64,000 nt of DNA from UBA11612 sp963662375 (GTDB lineage: Bacteria; Pseudomonadota; Alphaproteobacteria; Rhodospirillales; Rhodospirillaceae): NCBI GenBank assembly GCA_963662375.2, contig CAXXRP010000005.1:372001-436000 (forward strand). The letters run 5' to 3'. This document shows positions 54,393 to 63,700 of this stretch, in pieces. The position numbers and the translations under genes are program-made. The notes under the pieces are model-generated. The model saw only the letters and a program-made list of their open reading frames with translations, made no database searches and was not told the origin of the DNA. The stretch's first letter is position 1; each line of letters starts with the position of its first letter.

Positions 54393-55168
54393 GTGCCGAA
54401 GAACAGTTCCGTGATGACATAATTAAACGTGAGGATCAGGATCGAGGCTGATACCACAGCATTCGTGGTTGCTGCGCCAACGCCCTGCGCCCCGCCCTTG
54501 GAGTGGTACCCCGAGTAGCAGCCCATCAGCGCGATGATGAAGCCGAATACCGCCGCCTTTACCAAGCCCGACACGATGTCGGTCGTGGTGACAAAATCGT
54601 AGGTGTTGTTGATGTAGCTGGTGGGATTGAATCCCAGTTTGAAGACCGAGACCATATAGCCGCCAAACACGCCTATAATGTCGGCCACCAGCACTAGAAT
54701 CGGCAGCATAAGTAGGCCTGCAAGCAGTCGTGGTACCACAAGATACTTGTATGGATTGGTGGACAGGGTGGTCAGCGCGTCGATCTGCTCGGTCACGCGC
54801 ATGGTGCCGATCTCCGCGGCCATAGACCCGCCGATGCGCCCGGCCACCATGAGTCCGGCCAGCACCGGACCCAATTCACGGGTGATGGAGACCACCACGA
54901 CGTTGGCGACGGCGTTCTCGCTGCCGGCGGCGAAACGGGCAAAGCCGGTATAGCTCTGCAGCGCTAAAACCATACCCGAGAAGACTGCGGTTAAACCCAC
55001 CACTGGCAACGAATAGTACCCGATATCGATCATCTGCCTGCCAATAAGGCGCGGGTAGAACGGCGGCCTTACGCAATGAGATAATGCGGTCAGCGCAAAC
55101 AACGTTAACCGTCCCAAGTGAGCTAGGAACGCCAATACAACACGGCCGATGGATGGAAGAAAATTCAT
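54389..55168 (-). CDS. mlaE: Phospholipid-transport permease MlaE
   Basis: The membrane subunit of the Mla transporter. From the ATG at 55168, 17 bases after the alr stop, it has 259 residues, the family length; the frame open to 55360 overlaps alr and adds residues without a match. It shows the MlaE/DUF140 pattern: FYPRLIGRQMIDIGYYSLPV, GLTAVFSGMVLALQSY, then RELGPVLAGLMVAGRIGG and MRVTEQIDALTTL, with five or six membrane helices. It overlaps mlaF, its ATPase. Confidence 0.9.
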   Translation of the reverse strand: MNFLPSIGRVVLAFLAHLGRLTLFALTALSHCVRPPFYPRLIGRQMIDIGYYSLPVVGLTAVFSGMVLALQSYTGFARFAAGSENAVANVVVVSITRELGPVLAGLMVAGRIGGSMAAEIGTMRVTEQIDALTTLSTNPYKYLVVPRLLAGLLMLPILVLVADIIGVFGGYMVSVFKLGFNPTSYINNTYDFVTTTDIVSGLVKAAVFGFIIALMGCYSGYHSKGGAQGVGAATTNAVVSASILILTFNYVITELFFGT

Positions 55169-55184
55169 GAGCTGTGCACGGTCT

Positions 55185-56330
55185 CTACTTTGCCTGGGCT
55201 GGGAGATAACGCCGGTGATAGCGGTGACCAAGCGCGGTGAGAACTTCGTAGCCGATCGTTCCCGCGTCCTGCGCCATATCGTCCAATGTATACCGTGTAC
55301 CGACAAGGTCCATGACCGTGCTCGCGTCAAGAACCGATTCCGGTACGATAGAGACGTCAAAAGTCGTCAAGTCCATGGAAACACGACCGGCAATAGGAAC
55401 GCGATACTCGTCAAGATAAGCGTGGCCTGCATTGCCCAGGGACCGCAACAGCCCGTCGGCGTATCCCGCTGAAACCGTAGCCAATTTTGCTCCGTCCGGC
55501 GCCACGAACGTGGCGCCGTATCCCACCGGTGCGCCTGCGCCAACGCGGTGGATCTGAAGAATTTTAGCTTGCAGCCGCACAACGGAAATCATGGGGTTGG
55601 CGGATTGCGGCGTGGGATTTACGCCGTATAGCGCTGCGCCCAGCCGGGCAAAATCATAATGAAATGCGGTACCGAGAAAAATCCCCGATGAGTTGACTAA
55701 CGTGCCTTTGGCGTTGGCGAACTTTCCGCAAAACGTGGACAGCATTGAGGCGAATACGGCTCTTTGCGCTTCGTTTTGCGGGTGGTCCGGTGTTTCCGCG
55801 CATGCGAGATGACTCATAAGCGCGAGTGGCGTAAGCCCAAAAAATCCGTCGGACTGGCCCATGTCCGCTACGAATTCACTCTCGCTCAAACCTAGACGCG
55901 TCATTCCGGTGTCGACCTGGATAATGGATTCCATCAGCACGTCGTTAGCCTGGGTGAACGTGCGCCATGTTCTGATTTGACTCGGTGCGCTCAAAACGGG
56001 GATAAGGCCGTGCGCGGCAAAATCTCGCTCGGTGCCGGGGTTTGGGCCATGCATGACGATCACGCGCGCATCAGGACCCACTACCGACCGCAATGCCAAG
56101 CCTTCGTCGAGATGCGCCACATAGAAAGTCGCGCACCCGGCGCTTTTCAGTGCTCGCGCGATCGGTTCCAATCCCAAGCCGTATGCGTCTGCCTTCACCA
56201 CAGCGCCGGCATCACATCGTGGACCTAATTTGCGCTTCAGTGCGCGCCAGTTTTCCACGAGGGCCGCGAGATCCACCGTCAGAATCGCGCCGGCGCGGGC
56301 TTCGGAGCTGGAGGTGAGGGCGGGGGTCAT
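55185..56330 (-). CDS. alr: Alanine racemase
   Basis: A PLP enzyme making D-alanine for peptidoglycan. From the ATG at 56330 it has 381 residues. The PLP lysine is in GAVVKADAYGLG (near residue 42), the second catalytic base, Tyr, in VSAGYADGLLR, and the active-site GRVSMD segment follows. An upstream ATG at 56381 would add 17 residues. The gene stands between dnaB and mlaE, an order common in alphaproteobacteria. Confidence 0.93.
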   Translation of the reverse strand: MTPALTSSSEARAGAILTVDLAALVENWRALKRKLGPRCDAGAVVKADAYGLGLEPIARALKSAGCATFYVAHLDEGLALRSVVGPDARVIVMHGPNPGTERDFAAHGLIPVLSAPSQIRTWRTFTQANDVLMESIIQVDTGMTRLGLSESEFVADMGQSDGFFGLTPLALMSHLACAETPDHPQNEAQRAVFASMLSTFCGKFANAKGTLVNSSGIFLGTAFHYDFARLGAALYGVNPTPQSANPMISVVRLQAKILQIHRVGAGAPVGYGATFVAPDGAKLATVSAGYADGLLRSLGNAGHAYLDEYRVPIAGRVSMDLTTFDVSIVPESVLDASTVMDLVGTRYTLDDMAQDAGTIGYEVLTALGHRYHRRYLPAQAK

Positions 56331-56452
56331 GGCCCCGAGTGTATCGCCGGAATGCGAGATAAGAGCAAGGGCCGGACCCAATCTTCCTCGGAGGAATTCC
56401 GTTATCGCGCTTCGGTTTGCTATTAGTTGCAGGCGGACAACGACATGACCGA

Positions 56453-57961
56453 TTACTTGAACGCGCCGTCCGGCAGATGGCCGGCGCCAATGTGATCGCT
56501 GAAATGGGTGAACTGTGCTTCGTAATGCGCTCTAACAGTGCCAACAGGTCCGTGGCGTTGTTTGGCTACTATCACTTCGGCCAGATTATGAACCTTTTCC
56601 ATCTCGTCCTGCCATTTGACCATCGCTTCGTGCCCGTCTGCATCCTTGGGCTCTTCTCGTGCAAGGTAGTATTCCTCGCGGTAAAGAAACATAACGACAT
56701 CGGCGTCTTGCTCGATAGTTCCTGACTCGCGCAGGTCAGCCAATTGCGGTCGTTTGTTTTCCCGGTTTTCCACGGCACGGGAAAGTTGGGACAATGTCAA
56801 CACCGGGACCTTCAGGTCCTTGGCCAGACCCTTCATCGCGCGGGTCATGCCCGAGATTTCCTGCACACGATTTTCATTACGCTCGCCGCGGGCGGGTGCA
56901 ACGAGCTGTAGGTGGTCAATGATAATCAAACCAAGCCCGCTTTGTCCGGGAATTTTATTCTGGCGCGCCAGCCGCCGGCACCTAGTGCGGATAGCGGAGA
57001 CGGTTACGGCGGGCGTATCGTCCACATAAAGGGGTAAATCATTCAGTTCCTGACTTGCCACAACCAGCCTCGAGAAGTCGTCGTTCGACAATGTACCTGT
57101 GCGGATGGCATGGCTGTCGATCCTTGCCCGCTCGGCGAGAATACGTGTGGCTAGCTGTTCTGAGGACATTTCAAGGGAAAAAATGGCTACTTGTTTTCCC
57201 TGGTCTTCGGTTCGGTCGGTAGTTTGAAAATATTTGGCTGCATTGAACGCTACTGTAGTGGCAAAGGAGGTTTTCCCCATGCCAGGTCGTCCCGCCACAA
57301 TGACAAGATCTGAAGCGTGCAGCCCGCCCAGCTTGCGGTCGATATCGATCAGTCCTGTCGTAACGCCCGCCAACGCGCCTTCGCGCCTGTGGGCGGCTTC
57401 GGCCAGATTGATGGCATCCACCAACACATTCTCGAAAGTCCGGAATCCGGTCTCGGTGGTGCCGGACGACGCTAGATCATAGAGTTTCTGTTCTGACGAC
57501 TCGATTTGCTCCATCGCCGGCTCGTCTGGCGTGGAGTCAAAGGCGTCGTTGACCATATCCTCGCCGATGCCGATCAGTTCGCGGCGCAGAAATAGGTCAT
57601 AGACGAGTTTGCCGTATTCGCCGGCATTGATGATCGTCACTGCCCCGGCCGCCACCGCCGCCAAATATTTTGTGCCGCCGGCCGCGCTCACCAACTCGTC
57701 GTTCTCGAGGTATGTTCTCAGGGTGACGGGGTTCGCCTGATTGCCCTGCTCAATCAACTTCGCGCAGGCGCGGAAAATTCGCCCGTTCACTGGATCGGCA
57801 AAGTGTTCGGGGAACAGAAAATCCGACACGTGCTCAAAGGCGCGATTATTCATGAGAATAGCGCCTAGGAGCGCACGCTCCGCTTCATAATTGTGAGGCG
57901 GTGTGCGGAGGACGGTGCCTGCTATATCCGTCGGATCAGTTGCGCGCAGGGGTGTAACCAT
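56453..57961 (-). CDS. dnaB: Replicative DNA helicase DnaB
   Basis: The hexameric helicase of the replication fork. The 502 residues start with the N-terminal domain (PPHNYEAERALLGAILMNN). The RecA-like core carries Walker A GRPGMGKTS (near residue 230), Walker B LIIIDHLQL, and the LRESGTIEQDADVVMFLYR region typical of DnaB. No intein was seen. It ends 122 bases before alr; nothing else is in the gap. Confidence 0.95.
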   Translation of the reverse strand: MVTPLRATDPTDIAGTVLRTPPHNYEAERALLGAILMNNRAFEHVSDFLFPEHFADPVNGRIFRACAKLIEQGNQANPVTLRTYLENDELVSAAGGTKYLAAVAAGAVTIINAGEYGKLVYDLFLRRELIGIGEDMVNDAFDSTPDEPAMEQIESSEQKLYDLASSGTTETGFRTFENVLVDAINLAEAAHRREGALAGVTTGLIDIDRKLGGLHASDLVIVAGRPGMGKTSFATTVAFNAAKYFQTTDRTEDQGKQVAIFSLEMSSEQLATRILAERARIDSHAIRTGTLSNDDFSRLVVASQELNDLPLYVDDTPAVTVSAIRTRCRRLARQNKIPGQSGLGLIIIDHLQLVAPARGERNENRVQEISGMTRAMKGLAKDLKVPVLTLSQLSRAVENRENKRPQLADLRESGTIEQDADVVMFLYREEYYLAREEPKDADGHEAMVKWQDEMEKVHNLAEVIVAKQRHGPVGTVRAHYEAQFTHFSDHIGAGHLPDGAFK

Positions 57962-58080
57962 GGGAGGAGGACACTATACACAACTATCGCCCGGCGGAAT
58001 CTCTGTTTCTGTGGATATCTGATTCTAGCGGGGATAAAGCCCATTCCATGGGATATTGCTAAACTTAGCTATATCGCAAG

Positions 58081-58320
58081 CTATTTTTTCTCGCGGTAAG
58101 TATCGTGGTAACCCCGGCAAGATTTGGATAGGGCGGCAACAACCTCGCCCATGATGGCTTCACGTCCTCCTTCGTGGGCGTGCTGGGCGAGCGCTGCCGT
58201 GCTTTCTGCAAGCTCGTTCATAAGCGCGGAAAAGTCGTCCCAGTATCCCAGATGGCAGGCAGAGCCTCGCCGCCTTGCGCCTGGGCCTCGAAAGTAGTGG
58301 AGATATCTGCCCCGCGCATC
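58081..58320 (-). pseudogene. Cytochrome c' C-terminal remnant with mutated heme site
   Basis: One frame reads EAQAQGGEALPAIW; after a one- or two-base shift near 58250 a second reads WDDFSALMNELAESTAALAQ, then SKSCRGYHDTYREKK to the stop. This is the last two helices of a cytochrome c' (class II), whose heme-binding motif is normally CxxCH; here the second cysteine is Tyr (CRGYH). The N-terminal helices and export signal are missing. It cannot bind heme covalently in the normal way. It runs antisense to, and up to the edge of, the cytochrome c gene at 58345. Confidence 0.65.
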
Positions 58321-58344
58321 AATACCGTGCCGTGGCTTGCGGAA

Positions 58345-58800
58345 ATGCCCCAAGCGGTGCCCGTGGGGGCGGACGTCGGAAGCCCGGCAAAGGGGTTCGA
58401 GTTGTTCTATGACACCGCCCGGGTAGATGGATGCCGTGTGTGTCATCGTCTGAACGGTAACGGTGGGCCGGTGGGAATCGACCTTGCAGATTTAGGTACT
58501 TCTGTGCTCGAGATTTATGGGGCAATTGCCGCTCCGAAAATGGCCAGCGACAACTTTCCCAGCGTTGAAATTGTCACAGAGGACGGCACGCGCCACGTTG
58601 GGGTTAAGAAGTCCGAAACCGGCACCGTCATCCGCTACTTCGACATCGCGTCCACTTTGCCGGTTCTGCGGACGCTGCCTCTAGAACATGTGGACAGAAT
58701 CAAGGACCTTGCAGGTGGTCTTCATGACCACACCGCGTTGCGTTATAGAAAACAAGATCTGTTGGACCTGACTGCAATTATCTATGCGTCGCGCCGATAA
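58345..58800 (+). CDS. Class I cytochrome c domain protein, N-terminus probably lost
   Basis: From the ATG at 58345 the 151 residues read KGFELFYDTARVDGCRVCHRL with the CxxCH heme motif, GGPVGIDLADLG as the following loop, and a C-terminal region that would supply the axial ligand (APKMASDN is a candidate Met). No signal peptide is present, yet c-type heme is attached in the periplasm, so the true start is missing. The frame is open upstream to 58174, but that part is only the antisense of the cytochrome c' remnant. Probably a pseudogene formed by the same event that joined the two. Confidence 0.6.
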   Translation: MPQAVPVGADVGSPAKGFELFYDTARVDGCRVCHRLNGNGGPVGIDLADLGTSVLEIYGAIAAPKMASDNFPSVEIVTEDGTRHVGVKKSETGTVIRYFDIASTLPVLRTLPLEHVDRIKDLAGGLHDHTALRYRKQDLLDLTAIIYASRR

Positions 58801-58875
58801 TAAAACTAGTCATACAAAACGCGTCAGGCTCGAAATCCCCGAAGAATGTCACGGACTCATTCGGCCGTTGAAGCG

Positions 58876-59412
58876 CTAGTGGGTAGAGCAGTGGCCGTGG
58901 GTGAAAAATACCTGCAGGTTATGGACTATATTGCCGCTGCCCATGATGAGTACGCTTTCGTAGCGCAACGGCGCAAGGCGTCCAGCGAGATCATAATGAA
59001 ATGCAGACGGTTTGGTCATATAGAGACTAATCTGCACAACGGGAATAGTGGCATCGGGATACATGGCTAGGAGTGCCGACCATACGCCATGATCGAGGCC
59101 GCGTGTTTCATCAAAATGCGCCGGCTCAGGCTTTAAGAGCTCCGCGGCGCGGCGCGCCAACGCGGGGCTACCTGCCGCGGGATAGTGCACATCGAACAAC
59201 GCTTGCGGGAATCCGCCGAAATCATGAATAGTCTCCGGTTTTTCGCTGGCGCCGGCGTGAACGCCATGTGTTTCCCAATGGGCCGAAACACAGAGTATGG
59301 CCTTGGGCTTCGGAATGCGGGTGGCGATGTCTCGCCACGCGCGGTGAACGGCATTATTTTCTATCGCGTTCATGGGCGAGCCGTGACCCAAGAAAAGAAT
59401 TGGCATAGTCAT
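58876..59412 (-). pseudogene. LigB-type extradiol dioxygenase (DODA/YgiD family), C-terminally truncated
   Basis: The 178 residues begin PILFLGHGSPMNAIENN and contain the metal histidines in LGHGSP and VSAHWETHG, HYPAAGSP, and the GLDHGVWSALLAMYPDA block. The last family motif, MGSGNIVHNL, is present, but the protein then ends after 11 unrelated residues; intact members have about 255-270. The lost part forms the C-terminal helices that close the active site. Family enzymes open catechol rings using Fe or Zn. Confidence 0.75.
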
Positions 59413-59583
59413 GGTATTTGCCTACTAAGCCTCGATAGATTGTCCATTTGACCACAATGGAAGGGTTCGGTTCTGCGGCATTCCCACTGCAATGCACGTA
59501 TGCCGTCGACGCGCACCGGCCGCTATAACAGATTTCCTTGCTCTTGCCATTTGCCGTCCGCTCTGCCCTGATGCTCAGCATCC

Positions 59584-60426
59584 GTGGTATTGGGCCGCGG
59601 CTGTTCGAATATTCGTGGCGCCGCGGATCTGTTCGTTTTCTTGCAGGCGGCCTTTCTAGGGCTGGTGGAAGGACTGACAGAGTTCTTGCCAGTCTCATCT
59701 ACGGGACATCTCATCTTGCTGGTGGACCTGCTCGGTTTTCAGGCACCGCCAGGGGCGTTGTTTGAAATCGTGATCCAATTGGGCGCGATCCTAGCTGTGA
59801 TCTGGGTATATCGAGCCAAGATCGTCACCGTTGTCGTCGGATTGCCGCGCGAGCGGGGTGCGCAGCGGTTTACGATAAACATCCTACTTGCGTTTCTGCC
59901 GGCGATGGCTATCGGAGCGCTGGCGTATGATGTCATCAAAGGCGTATTGTTTTCACCTTGGGTGGTAAGCGTGGCGCTTATAACCGGCGGTGTTGCGATT
60001 ATTCTTATTGAGCGCTTACAAAAGTGCGGGCGTTACCGTGCACCGGAGGACATTCCCGTCCTCAAGGCTATGGCTATCGGCCTATTTCAGTGCACCGCTA
60101 TGGTTCCTGGGGTCTCGCGCTCAGGGGCGACGATCATGGGTGCGCTGCTGGTGGGAGTGGAGCGGCGCGCGGCCGCGGAGTTCTCATTCCTGCTGGCGAT
60201 CCCGACCATGCTCGCCGCGACCGTCTATGATCTCTATAAAAACCGCGACATTCTAACGGTGGATAATCTCACCGTGATCGCGGTGGGTTTTTCTGTTGTG
60301 TTTGTTGTCGCGATGGTCGTGGTGCGGGGCGTTTTGGGCTTCATCTCCCGCCACGGATTTGTTCCGTTCGCTGTTTATCGCATTACTATCGGTGTTGTTA
60401 TGCTCGCGATCCTGTGGACGCGGTAA
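59584..60426 (+). CDS. uppP: Undecaprenyl-diphosphatase
   Basis: A membrane enzyme (BacA/UppP) that removes a phosphate from undecaprenyl-PP to recycle the carrier lipid of cell-wall synthesis. The 280 residues show both family signatures: EGLTEFLPVSSTGHL (near residue 27) and PGVSRSGATIMGALLVG (near residue 175), with about eight membrane helices. The GTG at 59584 gives a slightly long N-terminus; no better in-frame start lies before the first helix. It is intact among several remnants. Confidence 0.9.
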   Translation: MVLGRGCSNIRGAADLFVFLQAAFLGLVEGLTEFLPVSSTGHLILLVDLLGFQAPPGALFEIVIQLGAILAVIWVYRAKIVTVVVGLPRERGAQRFTINILLAFLPAMAIGALAYDVIKGVLFSPWVVSVALITGGVAIILIERLQKCGRYRAPEDIPVLKAMAIGLFQCTAMVPGVSRSGATIMGALLVGVERRAAAEFSFLLAIPTMLAATVYDLYKNRDILTVDNLTVIAVGFSVVFVVAMVVVRGVLGFISRHGFVPFAVYRITIGVVMLAILWTR

Positions 60427-60439
60427 GGGCCTAAGGCGT

Positions 60440-60847
60440 TCAGCTGCGAAAATCGGCGACATGCACATCGCCGTCGGGATTCCAGGACAGGGCGGTGACA
60501 GGGCCCCTCCCGTCCCGGACAACTGAAACCGTTCGGTCTTGACCCGGCTGGCCTAGGATGATCGCACCGGTTTCAAATCCTGCCGCGAGGAGATCCAGTT
60601 TCGGATTGGCGGCAACTGTCGTTACCGCCGCACCGGCACCATCCCCGAATTGCGTAGGCGCTTTTCCCATTGGCCCACCGCCGGTACAGGGCCAGCACAC
60701 GACGCTGTTAGCACCACCCGTGGCGAGAAAATGTCCTTTGCGTGTAAACGCGAGAGACCGGATCTTCGCGCCATAGCCGGACATGCGCATATGTTCGCTG
60801 TCCGACAGCCGCCAGCCGTGAACCGCGTTTTCCTGCATAGCGGACAT
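60440..60847 (-). pseudogene. WD40-repeat protein, C-terminal remnant
   Basis: The 135 residues hold two to three WD40-type blades: AMQENAVHGWRLSDSEHMRM, IRSLAFTRKGHFLATGGANS and VTALSWNPDGDVHVADFRS. The same frame is open back to a TAG at about 60886 with a sensible strand (GHLHDSGRRIM), so the protein is the tail of a longer propeller whose first half is gone. Full members have about 320 residues. It converges with uppP. Confidence 0.6.
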
Positions 60848-60991
60848 GATGCGGCGGCCTGAGTCATGTAAATGTCCTCTCGAGATCCACTAGCATTGTG
60901 CTTTCGGGAAAACGGGGGTTCGAGGAAATGAATGTGCAGCCGACGCAGGCCAGGGCCGCGCCGCTTTCAATTTACACTCAAGGGAGTCGGC

Positions 60992-61600
60992 CTATGCGTC
61001 TGCTTGAGCCTCATTATTGGATGGCGCATGATCTGCCGCATCCACCGCGGCCCCTGAGATGTCTCCCGCGTCGTCAGCTACTGCGAGCTTTTCGGCGTCT
61101 TCTGCACGTTCAAGGAACTCCGCGGCCTTCTCCGCAATGACGTTCGCTTCATCAATGGTGCGGGCAACGGTGCATTCCACCTCCACCTTGACTTCGGGAT
61201 GGAGCCGAACGGCAGTTTTAAATGTGCCGAGCACCTTGACCGGCATGTGCAGGAGAATTTGCCCTCGGTCAACTGTAAAGCCCACTTCCTTAAGTCCGTC
61301 ACCGATATCACGTGCCGTCACTGAGCCGTATAGTTGTCCGCCTTCGCTGGCCTTGCGAACGATGATTAGCTTGGTGCCGTCCATCTTCTTTGCGATCGCC
61401 TCCGCTTCTCCGCGGCGGGTAAGGTTGTCCGCCTCCAGCTCCGAGCGCTTGGACTCGAAATAGGCACGATTTTCCTTATTGGCCCGCAGAGCCTTCTTCT
61501 TCGGCAATAGATAATTGCGTGCAAAACCAGCTTTCACTTTCACTAAATCGCCCATCTGCCCTAACTGATCGACGCGCTCTAATAAGATTACTTCCACCAC
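60992..61600 (-). CDS. rplI: 50S ribosomal protein L9
   Basis: The 202 residues start with the L9 signature region (MVEVILLERVDQLGQMGDLV, then KAGFARNYLLPKKKALRA). The N-terminal rRNA-binding domain, the long connecting helix and the C-terminal domain follow. The acidic, alanine-rich tail of about 45 residues is longer than in E. coli L9 (149 residues) but is common in alphaproteobacteria. It overlaps the DUF2232 gene by 13 bases, in the rpsF-rpsR-DUF2232-rplI order. Confidence 0.95.
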   Translation of the reverse strand: MVEVILLERVDQLGQMGDLVKVKAGFARNYLLPKKKALRANKENRAYFESKRSELEADNLTRRGEAEAIAKKMDGTKLIIVRKASEGGQLYGSVTARDIGDGLKEVGFTVDRGQILLHMPVKVLGTFKTAVRLHPEVKVEVECTVARTIDEANVIAEKAAEFLERAEDAEKLAVADDAGDISGAAVDAADHAPSNNEAQADA

Positions 61601-62568
61601 TTACCTCCTGTACGCGCAACGAAATGCCGTGCGCGTATATTATAAAATTGCTCCACCATCCCGACAGCGACGAGCATCACTACGGCGGGGCCCGCCATTA
61701 ACAAAGCCAAAACGTAGAACACCACTAGCAAAGCGATGCGGTGTCGCATCTGCGGTACTGCACAGTGCACCACTGCCAACCCTTGCAGCGCGAGCGGTAA
61801 GCTCAATACTGCCGCAGCACTACCTGCAATAAATCCGACATCTCCGTTTGCCACCCATGCCAACGCGATCAGGACGCTTGCAGAGGCAACAAACCAAGTA
61901 GGCACGGCAAACTGACGGTAGCTGGGTACTAGGCCGTGCGCCATTTGCATCCGCACTAATGCAATATGAGCTAGGCCTGTACTTAATATAGCTCTCAGAC
62001 ACCAGTGCACAGCGATGGCTGCGGGCAATATTCCAGCTAGAACCCGCAGCATTTGAGCACGGGCATGTGCGGTGCTCTCGCTGCCCTGCGTTATCACGTT
62101 CGCCGAAGTCACCATTGCCAAAGCTTCCTTGAGTTGCTCGCGCAGCGCGGCCTCGATTCCCTCAGGCCCTGCGGGGATCAATATCAAAACAGTTATCAAC
62201 GCCACCGCTGCGCCTACGACCAACCAACACACCACGCGGCCTATAGCCGCGCCTGAAATGGCGATGCCTTCTTCACCTGGCTCCGCAGATCCACGCAGTC
62301 GGGACAAAATCGCGACCGGCACCGCGTCCATAAAGAGGTAGACCGATGCCAGCGCGATAGAGCCCGTAAGCACCATGATCGTTACCGCTCCGCTCACAAC
62401 CGCCACCGGTAAAAAGGCAACTCCAAGACCCAACACCGCCATGGCTAGAGGCAGTGGCGATAACATTGCGCCCAGCATCACGCCAAACAGGGATTGGCGC
62501 ATGGCGGCCACCAGCAAGACCGCTCCGAGAGCTCCTGCGACAACCGCAATCGCGCTGGGGCGCGTCAC
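61588..62568 (-). CDS. DUF2232 multi-pass membrane protein
   Basis: A 326-residue protein with eight or more hydrophobic helices, for example ALAVLGLGVAFLPVAVVSGAV-like segments and LAVVHCAVPQMRHRIALLVV, and no soluble domain. Its position between rpsR and rplI is the standard place of DUF2232 in alphaproteobacteria. Function is not established; the YybS-like relatives in Gram-positives are also uncharacterised. It has a 63-base gap after rpsR and overlaps rplI. Confidence 0.82.
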   Translation of the reverse strand: MTRPSAIAVVAGALGAVLLVAAMRQSLFGVMLGAMLSPLPLAMAVLGLGVAFLPVAVVSGAVTIMVLTGSIALASVYLFMDAVPVAILSRLRGSAEPGEEGIAISGAAIGRVVCWLVVGAAVALITVLILIPAGPEGIEAALREQLKEALAMVTSANVITQGSESTAHARAQMLRVLAGILPAAIAVHWCLRAILSTGLAHIALVRMQMAHGLVPSYRQFAVPTWFVASASVLIALAWVANGDVGFIAGSAAAVLSLPLALQGLAVVHCAVPQMRHRIALLVVFYVLALLMAGPAVVMLVAVGMVEQFYNIRARHFVARTGGKWWK

Positions 62569-62631
62569 CGTTCACCCCCCGGCCTAACACCGCAGGAGCG
62601 GGAGTGCCCGTCTCTGCTGCGTACCGCCATA

Positions 62632-62874
62632 TCAAGTCGCGACGATATATGGCAACAGCGCCAGGAAGCGCGCCCTCTTAATCGCCCGCGCCAGCTCGCG
62701 TTGTTTTTTGGTGGACACAGCGGTGATGCGGCTGGGAATGATTTTGCCTCGTTCGGAAATGTACCGCAGTAACAGCTTAGCGTCCTTATAATCGATTTTG
62801 GGCGCGTTGACGCCAGTGAAGGGGCACGTCTTGCGCCGGCGGAAAAAGGGTTTACGTCCTGCTGGCGGCATCAC
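62632..62874 (-). CDS. rpsR: 30S ribosomal protein S18
   Basis: An 80-residue S18 with the complete signature KTCPFTGVNAPKIDYKDAKL and LLRYISERGKIIPSRIT, ending RARFLALLPYIVAT. It binds 16S rRNA next to S6, whose gene precedes it with a four-base overlap. Confidence 0.96.
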   Translation of the reverse strand: MMPPAGRKPFFRRRKTCPFTGVNAPKIDYKDAKLLLRYISERGKIIPSRITAVSTKKQRELARAIKRARFLALLPYIVAT

Positions 62875-63350
62875 TCGTCTCCCTTTACCGAGGTCGGTTT
62901 CCCGTCCTCCGATGGCCGTGGCCGACGGCCCGAACTGAAACGCTCCCCATCGCGCCCACGATCACCGTCATCGCGTCCGCCGCGGCGTGCTGAGCCGACA
63001 AAGCCGCCGCGCTCGCTGCCGAGCCGGTCCTTGTGCTGCAATATTGCCGATGGGCCCTCTTCATGGATGTCGACCCGGATGGTCAGATAGCGCAACACAT
63101 TTTCGTTGATTCGCATGCGGCGCTCGTACTCATTAATGGTGGCAGCCGGCGCGTCAATGTTGAAGAGAACGTAGTGGCCTTTGCGGTTTTTTTTGATGCG
63201 ATAAGTCAGGGACCTGAGGCCCCAGTTTTCGCGTTTAGCGACCTTGCCGCCGCCTTCGCTGATGATGTTGGTGAGTTCGTCGGCCAGCGCATCTACCTGC
63301 GTAGTGGCGAGATCCTGACGGGCGATCACCACGCTTTCGTATAAGGGCAT
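62871..63350 (-). CDS. rpsF: 30S ribosomal protein S6
   Basis: The 159 residues begin with the S6 core (MPLYESVVIARQDL; NWGLRSLTYRIKKNRKGHYV; EYERRMRINENVLRYL). The C-terminal tail of about 60 residues, rich in Arg, Gly and Asp (RGGFVGSARRGGRDDGDRG), is longer than in E. coli and typical of alphaproteobacteria. First gene of the ribosomal cluster, divergent from fabD. Confidence 0.95.
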   Translation of the reverse strand: MPLYESVVIARQDLATTQVDALADELTNIISEGGGKVAKRENWGLRSLTYRIKKNRKGHYVLFNIDAPAATINEYERRMRINENVLRYLTIRVDIHEEGPSAILQHKDRLGSERGGFVGSARRGGRDDGDRGRDGERFSSGRRPRPSEDGKPTSVKGDE

Positions 63351-63700
63351 GGATCAAGCACTCCTTTTGGCTTGTCTCGTCCTGGTCCATCACCGCCCAT
63401 CGGTGTTGGCAGGCATAGCTAGCCCCAAAAAGGGCCAGCAAGGAGCTATGTGAAGGCGCGGAATATACACTTTCTTTCAAGGGGGACAAGGGTTTGCGCG
63501 GAGTTCCTGGTGCACAGGCGATTAGTCCCTAAAGACCAAGGAGACATTATAATTATTGTTTGTTTATAATATGTTACAATTACCCTGGGCGACCGTTCAA
63601 CCGCATAGTATCGGGGGACGCGCGGGAGCTTTCTTGACAGCCGTGTGCGGCTCGGGCAGGCCTGCGCCGAAGGATAAGATAAAGATTCAGGGGAGACGTC
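63351..63700. promoter_or_regulatory. Divergent promoter region between rpsF and fabD
   Basis: A 350-base gap with no gene. At 63541-63580 it has a sharply AT-rich stretch with TATAAT on the plus strand (63565-63570) and its complement pattern for the minus strand (63546-63551). A TTGACA occurs at 63634-63639 without a good -10 partner. Promoters for both operons are expected here, but exact elements cannot be fixed by eye. Confidence 0.35.
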
